A DNA stretch of 7,987 nt from Deltaproteobacteria bacterium (GCA_019308525.1 JAFDIC010000024.1:22807-30793); one strand, 5' to 3'; counted from the stretch's first letter, positions 1-5,696 are shown. Program-made: numbers and translations. The notes: generated from the sequence alone by a model not told the origin.

Positions 1-41
1 ATTACCCTTTTTCTCAAGAGAAGCCTCTTTACCTGATCCCG
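1..41 (+). other. 3' end of an upstream reading frame, undecided
   Basis: These bases precede the EcfT start and are open in all three plus frames, so the upstream gene cannot be identified. One frame ends in TGA at 34-36, five bases before the EcfT ATG. A second ends in TAG at 53-55 and would overlap the EcfT start by 14 bases. The third is continuous with EcfT. By analogy with ECF transporter operons the neighbour could be the ATPase or the substrate-binding subunit, but this is inference only. Confidence 0.25.
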
Positions 42-854
42 ATGAACACGTATAGGCCTGGACACTATATCCCTGGTGATTCGCCCGTTCACAGGCTTGA
101 CCCCAGGGTCAAGATCGGATCGGTTGTCCTTCTGAGTATCATCATACTTCAGGGGAATGTCCTTTCATTGTTTCTTATCAGCCTGGTCCTACCGGCGATT
201 GTCTTTCTCTCGAACCTCTCCCTGGGGCGGGTAGGCCGGGCAGTAGGAGTCATCAGGTTCTTTGTCTTGATCTTTTTCTTTGTCCACCTCCTTTTCACAC
301 CTGGAGATCCTATTCCTCCTTTTCCCATCTGGCACATTGCTGTTACCAGCCAGGGCCTTGTCAAGGGCTTGATGGTTTCCTGGCGATTCACCCTGTTGAT
401 ATTGAGCGGCTCCATCCTCACCATGACAACCTCTCCCTCCGAGTTTATGTGCGCAATAGAGAGGATTTTCAGGCCCCTTAAGGTCTTGAGGGTCTCATCA
501 CATGACATAGCAATCATGATTTCCATAGCCCTTCGCTTCGTTCCTACCATTGCCATGGAAATTGCCAGGATGAAAGAGGCCCAAAGGGCAAGGGGCGCAT
601 GCTTCAAGGGCGGGAACCTGCTTAAAAGGGCCAGGGCGAACCTGGCACTCCTGGTTCCCCTCATGATCAGGACCCTTAACAGGGCCGATAATCTGGTGAC
701 CGCCATGGAAGCCAGGGGCTTTCAGAGGGGAACCAGGACCTATTTGAGGGAATTGCGACTCAAGTCCCTGGATTACGGTGTGATAGCCCTGATGGCAATA
801 ACAGCCGGCATATTTGTCTTCAAAGGCCAGATTCTCAGGCTCATTCCCAGTTGA
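42..854 (+). CDS. ecfT: Energy-coupling factor transporter transmembrane protein (EcfT/CbiQ family)
   Basis: This 270-residue integral membrane protein is the T subunit of an ECF-type importer. In the family it couples ATP hydrolysis by EcfA-type ATPases to a substrate-specific S subunit that takes up a vitamin or a metal such as cobalt or nickel. The N-terminus carries the family signature GDSPVHRLDPRVK (residues 12-24). Hydrophobic segments lie near 25-38, 42-58, 68-86, 105-128, 155-172 and 245-262. The two ARG motifs that dock onto the ATPase are visible at 183-185 and 224-226, in the expected cytoplasmic region. Length is normal. The ATG at 42 leaves about ten residues before the signature, as in relatives, but the frame is open to the window edge and no strong Shine-Dalgarno is visible, so the start is not certain. 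The substrate cannot be told. The gene ends 11 bases from the end of the convergent E1-like gene. Confidence 0.9.
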   Translation: MNTYRPGHYIPGDSPVHRLDPRVKIGSVVLLSIIILQGNVLSLFLISLVLPAIVFLSNLSLGRVGRAVGVIRFFVLIFFFVHLLFTPGDPIPPFPIWHIAVTSQGLVKGLMVSWRFTLLILSGSILTMTTSPSEFMCAIERIFRPLKVLRVSSHDIAIMISIALRFVPTIAMEIARMKEAQRARGACFKGGNLLKRARANLALLVPLMIRTLNRADNLVTAMEARGFQRGTRTYLRELRLKSLDYGVIALMAITAGIFVFKGQILRLIPS

Positions 855-865
855 ATCTCTGGCCG

Positions 866-1966
866 CTACTCCTCAGGCAGTATGTCCGGGGAGAAGCCGA
901 GGCCATCCACAAGTATGCCACGATAGATCCCCAGGGCTTCCCCTTTGTAGTCCTCTGTCAGGGTGGGAGGCGTTTGCACTATCATTGTGCCACTCTTGAG
1001 TATACTTGCAACAACATCTCGAGGTTGAATGAATGTCAGTCCAAGGCTCCCACGGGTCTTGACCGTGTAGCCCTTTTGATTGATTATTCCCTCAACCCTC
1101 CGGATATCAATTTCAATCCGGTTCTTGGGCGTCAATACAAAATTACGCCTTCCATCCCTCGCGCAGGTCTCTTCATAGAATTTATCCCTGATGGGCTCGG
1201 GAGATCCCTTGGGCCGGGGGCCGCAGACAGGGCAGTCCTCACGGGCCTTCAGCTTCAGGGTGTTGAATTTCATGTCTCCAAGGTCAACATACAAAAGCTC
1301 GTTCAGCAGCAAGGGTTCCTTGCCCATTACTACCCTGGCAGCCTCATATGCCTGAACAGCGGTTATTATTCCCAGACTGGAAGGGTGGACTCCCACGACC
1401 CCGCACTTGGGCAAATCATCTTCAGTCAATCCCGGCATAAAGCACTCCAGGCACAGGCTCTTTCCCGGTATTATGGTGGTTGTATTGCCAAGGGTCTGTA
1501 TGGCTGCCCCGAATACATAGGGTACATTGAACTTGTTGCAAGTGCGGTTAACGATGTAACGGGGTTCCGGCCTGTCCAGGCCATCCAGCACCACGTCCAT
1601 ATCCTTGATGAGTTCTTCTGCGTTTATGGAATTCAATGATTCCGGGCACGGATCAAGCTCCACGTCCGGATTCAACCTTCCGAGCTTTCTTGCCGCCACT
1701 TCGACCTTGGGCTGTCCCACTGAGTCTACGTCGTAGAGGTGTTGCCTGTGGAGGTCGGATCTGGACACGATATCCCTGTCCACCATACGAAGGTACCCTA
1801 TGCCCATGCCGACCATTTTCAGGGAGATCAGGGTCCCGAGCCCTCCCATGCCGATGATGCAGGCCCTTGCATTTCTCAGCCTGAGTTGTCCGTCATAGCC
1901 GATATCTTCCAGGACTATTTGCCTTGCATAGGTTTCCAGTTCCGCATCCGATAATTCCTTCTTCAT
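866..1966 (-). CDS. ThiF/MoeB/HesA family E1-like adenylating enzyme with a C-terminal extension
   Basis: This 366-residue cytoplasmic protein belongs to the family that adenylates the C-terminal glycine of ubiquitin-like sulfur carriers (ThiS, MoaD, TtuB) for thiamine, molybdopterin or thio-tRNA synthesis. Visible are the nucleotide loop GMGGLG (39-44), VDRD (62-65), the SDLHRQ arginine-finger segment (70-75), K87, DGLD (128-131) and two zinc-type pairs, C172/C175 and C245/C248. C188 in KCGVVG sits where relatives often carry the catalytic cysteine. The DxxDN motif usual in relatives reads DGLDR here. Residues about 265-366 form an extension with no rhodanese-type cysteine loop. From memory it resembles the tail of some archaeal ThiF-like proteins, which is uncertain. 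An AGGAGG lies 11 bases upstream of the ATG (1978-1983), a slightly long spacing. The gene follows the PP-loop gene by 65 bases on the same strand with no promoter seen between, so cotranscription is likely. The exact carrier is unknown. Confidence 0.85.
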   Translation of the reverse strand: MKKELSDAELETYARQIVLEDIGYDGQLRLRNARACIIGMGGLGTLISLKMVGMGIGYLRMVDRDIVSRSDLHRQHLYDVDSVGQPKVEVAARKLGRLNPDVELDPCPESLNSINAEELIKDMDVVLDGLDRPEPRYIVNRTCNKFNVPYVFGAAIQTLGNTTTIIPGKSLCLECFMPGLTEDDLPKCGVVGVHPSSLGIITAVQAYEAARVVMGKEPLLLNELLYVDLGDMKFNTLKLKAREDCPVCGPRPKGSPEPIRDKFYEETCARDGRRNFVLTPKNRIEIDIRRVEGIINQKGYTVKTRGSLGLTFIQPRDVVASILKSGTMIVQTPPTLTEDYKGEALGIYRGILVDGLGFSPDILPEE

Positions 1967-1977
1967 CTCTCACACTT

Positions 1978-1983
1978 CCTCCT
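1978..1983 (-). promoter_or_regulatory. Ribosome binding site of the E1-like gene
   Basis: Read on the minus strand this is AGGAGG, a full Shine-Dalgarno core, with 11 bases before the ATG at 1966. The only closer alternative, a GTG inside that spacer, is followed directly by TGA, which supports the ATG at 1966. Confidence 0.65.
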
Positions 1984-2031
1984 GTCTTCTGATCTTCTTG
2001 CCTGATCGGAAAGAAAGGGCCTTCCACCTAT

Positions 2032-3066
2032 CTAGCTTTTGATACCCGCCTGGCGCCCCAGGCCCTGATCTTCGAGCAATTCCCCGGAAAATCCGCCGCT
2101 TCTCACCGTGAACAGGTCCTTCCTACCCCTGTGAAAGCAAGCAATGTGTACTTTTCTTTCCGGGAGCCGTTTGGTGTAGTGTAGCAGCTTTCTTGCCGCC
2201 GCCTCAATGTCATGTCCCTGGAGGATGACTACAGGTCCGGGGAAGTCTTGAGGGACCAGCATGTGGTCCTCATCCCTGTGCAGGTTTCTCAGGGTCCTGC
2301 ATTCAGCCTGGTTCCTGGCAACGATAAACTTATCGCCCGATTCCAGGCGGAAATGTCTCCCGACCTTTAAGAGTGGTATATCCTTGATCGAGGGCTTTTC
2401 CGTGTACTTGAAATAGTCCCGCATCCTGTCGGCAAAATTCTTGTCAGTAAGGAGGCATCCGCCCGCAGGACAAGGGTAGTCCACTATCCCCTTTTCACGG
2501 GCCAGCTCCATCTGGCTCTTTCTCGATCTCCCCCTTATGGCAAACAGCCGCTGCCTGTCCACGATGCCCTCTTGTTCAGGGATGGTCGGCTCCAGGTATT
2601 GGGCAGAAAGGGGCCTGAGGATATAGCCCCCTAGGCCGGAGGCTTCATCTATCAGTCTTAGGGCCTGCCTGTGCTGCGACATGGGCCGCTGCCCCAGGAC
2701 TTCCCCGGTAAAAATAAAAGCGGCCCCTATCTCCTTCATGTACTCCCCGGCCCTCTTGATCTTCTCGATCCTGCAATCAATGCAGGGATTCATGCCTGAG
2801 CCATACCCGAACCGTGGATTTTTGACTATTTCCAGGTACTCGTCCTTCAGGGCGACCCGCCTGAGGGGAATCCCGCCCAGCTCCCTGACCGCAGTAATTG
2901 CCGCAGCACATCCCGCAGACTTCGGGGTGCAGGTGCAAAAGGGCGAGGTGAAGTTTATGGCATAGACCTCGATACCCTGCTCCAACATGATCTTGGCTGC
3001 CAAGGTACTGTCGAGGCCGCCGGAGAGAAGACCAACCGCCCTTATTCTTCCTATCTCAATGTTCAT
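2032..3066 (-). CDS. ThiI/TtuA-like PP-loop tRNA sulfurtransferase with an NFACT-R-like C-terminal domain
   Basis: This 344-residue PP-loop ATP pyrophosphatase probably thiolates a tRNA base; the genus-level name often used is tRNA 4-thiouridine synthase-like. The ATP-binding signature SGGLDS is at 15-20. Cysteines are clustered: C44, C46 and C53 near the N-terminus, C95/C98 in NPCIDC, and C199/C204 in YPCPAGGCLLT. The CxxC plus a distant cysteine recalls the [4Fe-4S] ligands of TtuA-type enzymes, which is inference. Residues about 230-325 (for example KFIVARNQAE, 246-255) resemble the NFACT-R RNA-binding fold. The THUMP and rhodanese domains of E. coli ThiI are absent. The ATG at 3066 places the PP-loop 14 residues in, as expected, although the Shine-Dalgarno is weak. 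It is the first gene of an operon with the E1-like enzyme, which suggests that sulfur may arrive on a ubiquitin-like carrier. The exact modified nucleoside cannot be read from sequence. Confidence 0.85.
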   Translation of the reverse strand: MNIEIGRIRAVGLLSGGLDSTLAAKIMLEQGIEVYAINFTSPFCTCTPKSAGCAAAITAVRELGGIPLRRVALKDEYLEIVKNPRFGYGSGMNPCIDCRIEKIKRAGEYMKEIGAAFIFTGEVLGQRPMSQHRQALRLIDEASGLGGYILRPLSAQYLEPTIPEQEGIVDRQRLFAIRGRSRKSQMELAREKGIVDYPCPAGGCLLTDKNFADRMRDYFKYTEKPSIKDIPLLKVGRHFRLESGDKFIVARNQAECRTLRNLHRDEDHMLVPQDFPGPVVILQGHDIEAAARKLLHYTKRLPERKVHIACFHRGRKDLFTVRSGGFSGELLEDQGLGRQAGIKS

Positions 3067-3188
3067 GGCATTTATTCTTACCCGAGCCCACCCTGTTGTT
3101 CAAGTGGCGATCCAGCCAAACCCTTGACTAGCTGGGCGGTCTGCTCGGCTCCTTTGTTAGCTATCCCATTGCTCCTTCAACAAGAGCT
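3067..3188 (-). other. Untranslated leader of the PP-loop/E1 operon
   Basis: Roughly 120 bases separate the predicted transcription start (about 3188) from the ATG at 3066. Read on the minus strand the leader holds two copies of AAGGAGC (3171-3177 and 3148-3154). The first sits just before a two-codon ORF, ATG GGA TAG. There is also a CCAGC/GCTGG inverted pair. None of these matches a riboswitch class I know. The ATG itself lacks a strong Shine-Dalgarno, so leader structure could matter for translation, but this is speculative. Confidence 0.3.
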
Positions 3189-3194
3189 CGAAAT

Positions 3195-3224
3195 TTTATA
3201 CCACTCTGTAGCATACAAAGTCAA
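3195..3224 (-). promoter_or_regulatory. Sigma70-type promoter of the PP-loop/E1 operon
   Basis: On the minus strand TTGACT (3219-3224) is followed after 18 bases by TATAAA (3195-3200). Each hexamer matches the consensus at five of six positions. The predicted start is near 3188, about 120 bases before the PP-loop gene. Confidence 0.7.
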
Positions 3225-3405
3225 TCCTTGCTCGAATACGATTCACGCCGCATCCTGGAGCATGAACAGGTCTCTTCAGCGATCTGAAACGTGAATACTA
3301 AGGAAATTCCCGCTGTCCTCCTGATTCCCCCGGCGAACCGCTGAATCTCCCCCGGTGTGGAAACGGCATTATAGCCTGATAAATGGGACGAAATGGTCAC
3401 GCATA
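3225..3405. other. Non-coding spacer between divergent promoters
   Basis: No convincing coding frame is present here. The stretch separates the minus-strand promoter at 3195-3224 from the plus-strand promoter at 3406-3434. The only structure I can point to is the degenerate tandem pair at 3321-3359. I see no RNA gene or sigma54-type (-24/-12) element. Confidence 0.5.
3321..3359. repeat. Imperfect tandem C-rich repeat, possible operator
   Basis: Two adjacent units of about 20 bases share the core CTGA(A)T(C)TCCCCCGG, starting at 3321 and at 3341, followed by diverging GC-rich tails. The spacing is close to two helical turns. They lie about 50-85 bases upstream of the -35 of the HTH gene, a position compatible with regulator binding. 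Two copies of a low-complexity C-rich core could also be chance. Confidence 0.3.
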
Positions 3406-3434
3406 TTGACTAGGAACCCATTAATGGATAGTAT
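3406..3434 (+). promoter_or_regulatory. Sigma70-type promoter of the HTH regulator
   Basis: TTGACT (3406-3411), a 17-base spacer and TAGTAT (3429-3434) give matches of five and four out of six to consensus at the ideal spacing. Transcription would start near 3441, leaving a leader of under 20 bases that contains the GGAG of the ribosome binding site. Confidence 0.6.
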
Positions 3435-3443
3435 GGATTAAAA

Positions 3444-3463
3444 CAGTGGAGATTCCCAGTGGA
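3444..3463. repeat. Direct repeat CAGTGGA flanking the HTH gene start
   Basis: CAGTGGA occurs at 3444-3450 and again at 3457-3463. The pair spans the Shine-Dalgarno and the GTG start codon, close to the predicted transcription start. It could be an autoregulatory site, but seven bases repeated twice may be coincidence. Confidence 0.25.
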
Positions 3464-3842
3464 AAAAGAGCAATTCGCGTCAATCAGAAGAAGACTAGGA
3501 AAAACCCAGGCTCAGATGGCCCAGTTGCTTGGCTGCTCTATCAAGGCCATTCAAAGCTTTGAGCAGGGATACAGGAAAGTCCCTGTTCATGCGGAGAGAC
3601 AAGTTCTATTCCTCCTGGCTAACAAGCAGGCTTCGATCGACAATAGCCACGACAATTGCTGGGAGGTGACAAATTGCCCGGCTGAGAAGAAGGAACTCTG
3701 TCCCGCGTGGGAATTCAAAGTAGGACACCTGTGCTGGTTCATCAACGGCACCATATGCAAGGGGGAGGCACAACAGTCCTGGCAGGAAAAAATGCGCATG
3801 TGCAGGCAGTGCGAGGTCTTTCAGTCCATTTTTTCCCTATGA
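3459..3842 (+). CDS. XRE-like helix-turn-helix regulator with a C-terminal cysteine-rich CW-type domain
   Basis: This 127-residue protein has an N-terminal helix-turn-helix of the Cro/XRE type (residues about 5-54; LGKTQAQMAQLLGCS fits helices 2-3). A compact cysteine-rich segment of about 55 residues follows. Cysteines lie at 67, 73, 81, 92, 100, 115 and 118, and one more (C26) lies in the HTH. The pattern starts with CWEVTNC and ends with CxxC, like the tryptophan/cysteine modules common in anaerobic Deltaproteobacteria. Such a cluster could bind zinc or an Fe-S centre or act as a thiol switch; which of these is unknown. The start is GTG at 3459, preceded by TGGAGA (3447-3452) with six bases of spacing. 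The stop lies eight bases from the stop of the convergent rubrerythrin gene. The neighbours suggest a redox or peroxide regulator, but no target is proven. Confidence 0.7.
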   Translation: MEKEQFASIRRRLGKTQAQMAQLLGCSIKAIQSFEQGYRKVPVHAERQVLFLLANKQASIDNSHDNCWEVTNCPAEKKELCPAWEFKVGHLCWFINGTICKGEAQQSWQEKMRMCRQCEVFQSIFSL

Positions 3843-3850
3843 GGCATTTG

Positions 3851-4312
3851 TCAGTCCCCCTGTTCGGCCATGTAATCGTCGTACAGGGTCTCAAGCGCCA
3901 GCTTGTGTTTTGCTTCTTCCTGAGAGAGCATCTTGAAGACCTTGATGAGGTCCTCATTTTCCGTCTTCTCAGCAAGAGTATTATACAACTTGAGTGATTT
4001 CTCCTCCCTTTTCATGGCGAGCCGCAAGATATCAGCATAGGGCATGCCCTTCTCGTAGGTAATATCAACCAGGTAATCACTCCTCTTGAGGTCCGGTATC
4101 CACTTGAATTCGTAGTCTGAAATCTTTGTCTTTCCCTTCAACACCCCTTCCAGTAGGGACGCATGCTTTCTTTCCTCTCCGGCAAACTCCTTGAAGGTCT
4201 TCTTGGCCCCTGAATAGGGTTCCTGCTCGCTCGCCTCTCCATAGAAGGCAATCGCCTCCTTTTCCTTTTCAATGGCAAAAGTGATTATCTCCTCAAAAGA
4301 CTCGAAGTTCAT
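3851..4312 (-). CDS. Rubrerythrin-like diiron (erythrin-domain) protein
   Basis: This 153-residue protein is a four-helix-bundle ferritin-like protein of the rubrerythrin family, whose members reduce hydrogen peroxide (or oxygen) in the cytoplasm of anaerobes. The diiron ligands are visible as two repeated half-motifs: E17 followed by Y24 and then E47xxH50, and E103 followed by Y110 and then E133xxH136. There is no rubredoxin-like CxxC domain at either end, so electrons must come from a separate protein. A longer frame reaches 4540, but the added N-terminus is unlike the family and overlaps the divergent oxidoreductase gene. The ATG at 4312 has AGGGAGG five bases upstream (4318-4324), and it fits the promoter at 4344-4372. 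A role in iron storage or an unrelated function of the family cannot be excluded. Confidence 0.85.
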   Translation of the reverse strand: MNFESFEEIITFAIEKEKEAIAFYGEASEQEPYSGAKKTFKEFAGEERKHASLLEGVLKGKTKISDYEFKWIPDLKRSDYLVDITYEKGMPYADILRLAMKREEKSLKLYNTLAEKTENEDLIKVFKMLSQEEAKHKLALETLYDDYMAEQGD

Positions 4313-4317
4313 GGGCC

Positions 4318-4324
4318 CCTCCCT
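4318..4324 (-). promoter_or_regulatory. Ribosome binding site deciding the rubrerythrin start
   Basis: Read on the minus strand this is AGGGAGG, five bases before the ATG at 4312. It is the main reason for preferring that start over upstream in-frame codons reaching 4540. Confidence 0.75.
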
Positions 4325-4325
4325 T

Positions 4326-4337
4326 CCAAAGATTTGG
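4326..4337. repeat. 12-base palindrome at the rubrerythrin transcription start
   Basis: CCAAA-GA-TTTGG is a perfect inverted repeat with a two-base centre. Its right edge coincides with the predicted minus-strand transcription start near 4337, and it ends just upstream of the Shine-Dalgarno. It could be a repressor operator, or a small hairpin at the 5' end of the mRNA. Confidence 0.4.
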
Positions 4338-4343
4338 TGGCCT

Positions 4344-4372
4344 ATGTTAGGGGAAAAGCCCTTGTGTGTCAA
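4344..4372 (-). promoter_or_regulatory. Sigma70-type promoter of the rubrerythrin gene
   Basis: On the minus strand TTGACA (4367-4372, perfect consensus) is followed after 17 bases by TAACAT (4344-4349, four of six). A run of eight T residues on the same strand lies just upstream of the -35. The predicted start near 4337 gives a short leader of about 25 bases. Confidence 0.7.
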
Positions 4373-4430
4373 AAAAAAGTATGTGAAAATGCCTGAAACC
4401 AAATGACAGTAGGGAAGCGAGGATCTCGAA

Positions 4431-5606
4431 ATGAAAAAATACCTGATCATTGGAAATGGTGTCGCCGGGACTACGGCGGCTGAAAACATCCGCAGGCATG
4501 ACAGGAACGGATCAATTACAATGCTTACGGATGAGGACACACCCTTTTATTACAGGATTAGGCTTAATGAGCTGGTTTCCGGGGACATAGGCGAAAAGGA
4601 TCTCCTTGCAAAGAAGCCTGAATGGTATGAAAGGGAGAAGATCGATCTGCGGACCAATACCACGGCCGTGGGCGCTGACCCCGTGAAAAGGCTCGTATTT
4701 ACAGGGGACGAGCAAGAATTCCCTTACGATACCCTCCTCATAGCCACTGGAAGTCATTCATTTGTGCCACCAATCGAGGGGGCCACCAAGAAGGGGGTCT
4801 TTACCCTTAGGTCCATGCGGGATGCCCGGGAAATATCCGCATGGGCAAAGACAGCAAGGGACGTGGTCCTGATAGGGGGAGGACTCCTCGGGCTCGAGTC
4901 TGGAAACGCCCTCCGCAGGCTCGGAAAAAGGATAACCGTGGTAGAATTTTTCCCCAGGCTCTTGCCCAGACAACTGGACACCGACGGGGCCCGGATACTG
5001 CGGGTGATCATGGAAGGCATGGGCTTTTCTTTTCGCCTTGGAGCCAAAACCCGGGAGATCGCCGGAGAGGAGAGGGTCACTGGAGTCGTGCTTGAGGGAG
5101 GGGAGAATCTCAGAGCGGACATGGTCGTCATCTCAGCCGGCGTTCGGCCCAACATGGAGCTCGCAGAACCACTGGACCTCGAGCATGACAAGGGCATAAA
5201 AGTGGATGATCAATTGCGAACCAGCACTCCAGGGATATTGGCTGCCGGCGACGTGGCTGAATTCAGGGGGATACCTTACGGCATCTGGCCCGCGGCAATG
5301 GAGCAGGGCAAGATAGCCGGTACAAATATGGCCGGGGGTGAAGAGACTTACTCGGGAACCACCATGTCCACTACCCTCAAGGTCGTGGGTGTTGATCTGG
5401 CTTCGGCAGGGAATATCGATGCAGAGAACCGCTGTGAATCCAAGGTTATGATTGGGGACAGGGCCTACAAGAAGATCGTCATTGACGATAACAGGATCAT
5501 AGGCTGCATCATGCTTGGAGATACAAGGGCCTTCAGCAGGGTCACAAGGATGATGTCACAGGGGGAGGATGTCTCTTCCCTGGATCTTGAAGGCCTGCTC
5601 GCCTGA
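4431..5606 (+). CDS. NAD(P)/FAD-dependent oxidoreductase (NADH:rubredoxin oxidoreductase/NorW/NirB-like)
   Basis: This 391-residue soluble flavoprotein belongs to the pyridine nucleotide-disulfide oxidoreductase fold. Relatives move electrons from NAD(P)H to rubredoxin or a similar small carrier. The FAD dinucleotide loop GNGVAG is at 8-13, ATGS at 105-108, the NAD(P) loop GGGLLG at 149-154 and the second FAD motif ILAAGDVAE at 269-277. It lacks the CxxxxC disulfide of glutathione and lipoamide reductases, which argues for electron transfer to an external carrier. It has no fused rubredoxin, Bfd-like or nitrite reductase domain. The ATG at 4431 has GAGG (4419-4422) eight bases upstream. It diverges from the rubrerythrin gene with 118 bases between start codons, which suggests shared control and a joint job in peroxide or oxygen removal. 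The true acceptor is unknown. Confidence 0.85.
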   Translation: MKKYLIIGNGVAGTTAAENIRRHDRNGSITMLTDEDTPFYYRIRLNELVSGDIGEKDLLAKKPEWYEREKIDLRTNTTAVGADPVKRLVFTGDEQEFPYDTLLIATGSHSFVPPIEGATKKGVFTLRSMRDAREISAWAKTARDVVLIGGGLLGLESGNALRRLGKRITVVEFFPRLLPRQLDTDGARILRVIMEGMGFSFRLGAKTREIAGEERVTGVVLEGGENLRADMVVISAGVRPNMELAEPLDLEHDKGIKVDDQLRTSTPGILAAGDVAEFRGIPYGIWPAAMEQGKIAGTNMAGGEETYSGTTMSTTLKVVGVDLASAGNIDAENRCESKVMIGDRAYKKIVIDDNRIIGCIMLGDTRAFSRVTRMMSQGEDVSSLDLEGLLA

Positions 5607-5612
5607 GGCCTT
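5590..5612 (+). repeat. Inverted repeat over the oxidoreductase stop codon
   Basis: AAGGCC (5590-5595) and GGCCTT (5607-5612) can pair with an 11-base loop that includes the TGA. Only a broken T stretch follows (TTTCT), so a Rho-independent terminator is possible but weak. Confidence 0.25.
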
Positions 5613-5616
5613 TCTG

Positions 5617-5660
5617 TCCGGGATATCAGAAGCAGCTTGGTCCCAATTGACGGCCCCGGA
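5617..5660. repeat. Inverted repeat in the convergent spacer
   Basis: TCCGGG (5617-5622) and CCCGGA (5655-5660) are perfect inverted copies separated by 32 bases. They sit in the 114-base gap between the convergent oxidoreductase and lipA ends and might contribute to bidirectional termination. The loop is long, so confidence is low. Confidence 0.25.
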
Positions 5661-5675
5661 CCTCCCTCTTGCTGC

Positions 5676-5696
5676 GGATAACCGGATCCCATTTTT
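5676..5696 (+). terminator. Weak candidate terminator after the oxidoreductase gene
   Basis: A four-base-pair stem, GGAT/ATCC with loop AACCGG, is followed two bases later by TTTTT (5692-5696). The stem is short for an intrinsic terminator, but it is the only hairpin plus T-run in the convergent gap. Confidence 0.25.

Noticed and set aside
149..706. Long open frame on the minus strand across the EcfT gene
   Set aside because: Antisense to a gene with clear membrane segments and ARG motifs. Its product is arginine-rich, low in features and matches no family I recognise.
851..1639. Long open frame on the plus strand
   Set aside because: It is an antisense shadow of the E1-like gene, which carries intact family motifs on the other strand. 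The plus-strand product has no recognisable features.
3067..3458. tRNA, small RNA or sigma54 promoter in the largest intergenic region
   Set aside because: No cloverleaf, no GG/GC pair at -24/-12 spacing and no stable hairpin with a T-run could be found by eye on either strand.
4313..4540. N-terminal extension of the rubrerythrin-like protein up to 4540
   Set aside because: The extra 76 residues do not resemble the family, overlap the start of the divergent oxidoreductase gene and cross a near-consensus promoter. A good Shine-Dalgarno supports the ATG at 4312.
5465..5692. Possible lipB or other gene downstream of lipA on the minus strand
   Set aside because: The frame shows none of the LipB motifs and largely overlaps the oxidoreductase 3' end antisense.
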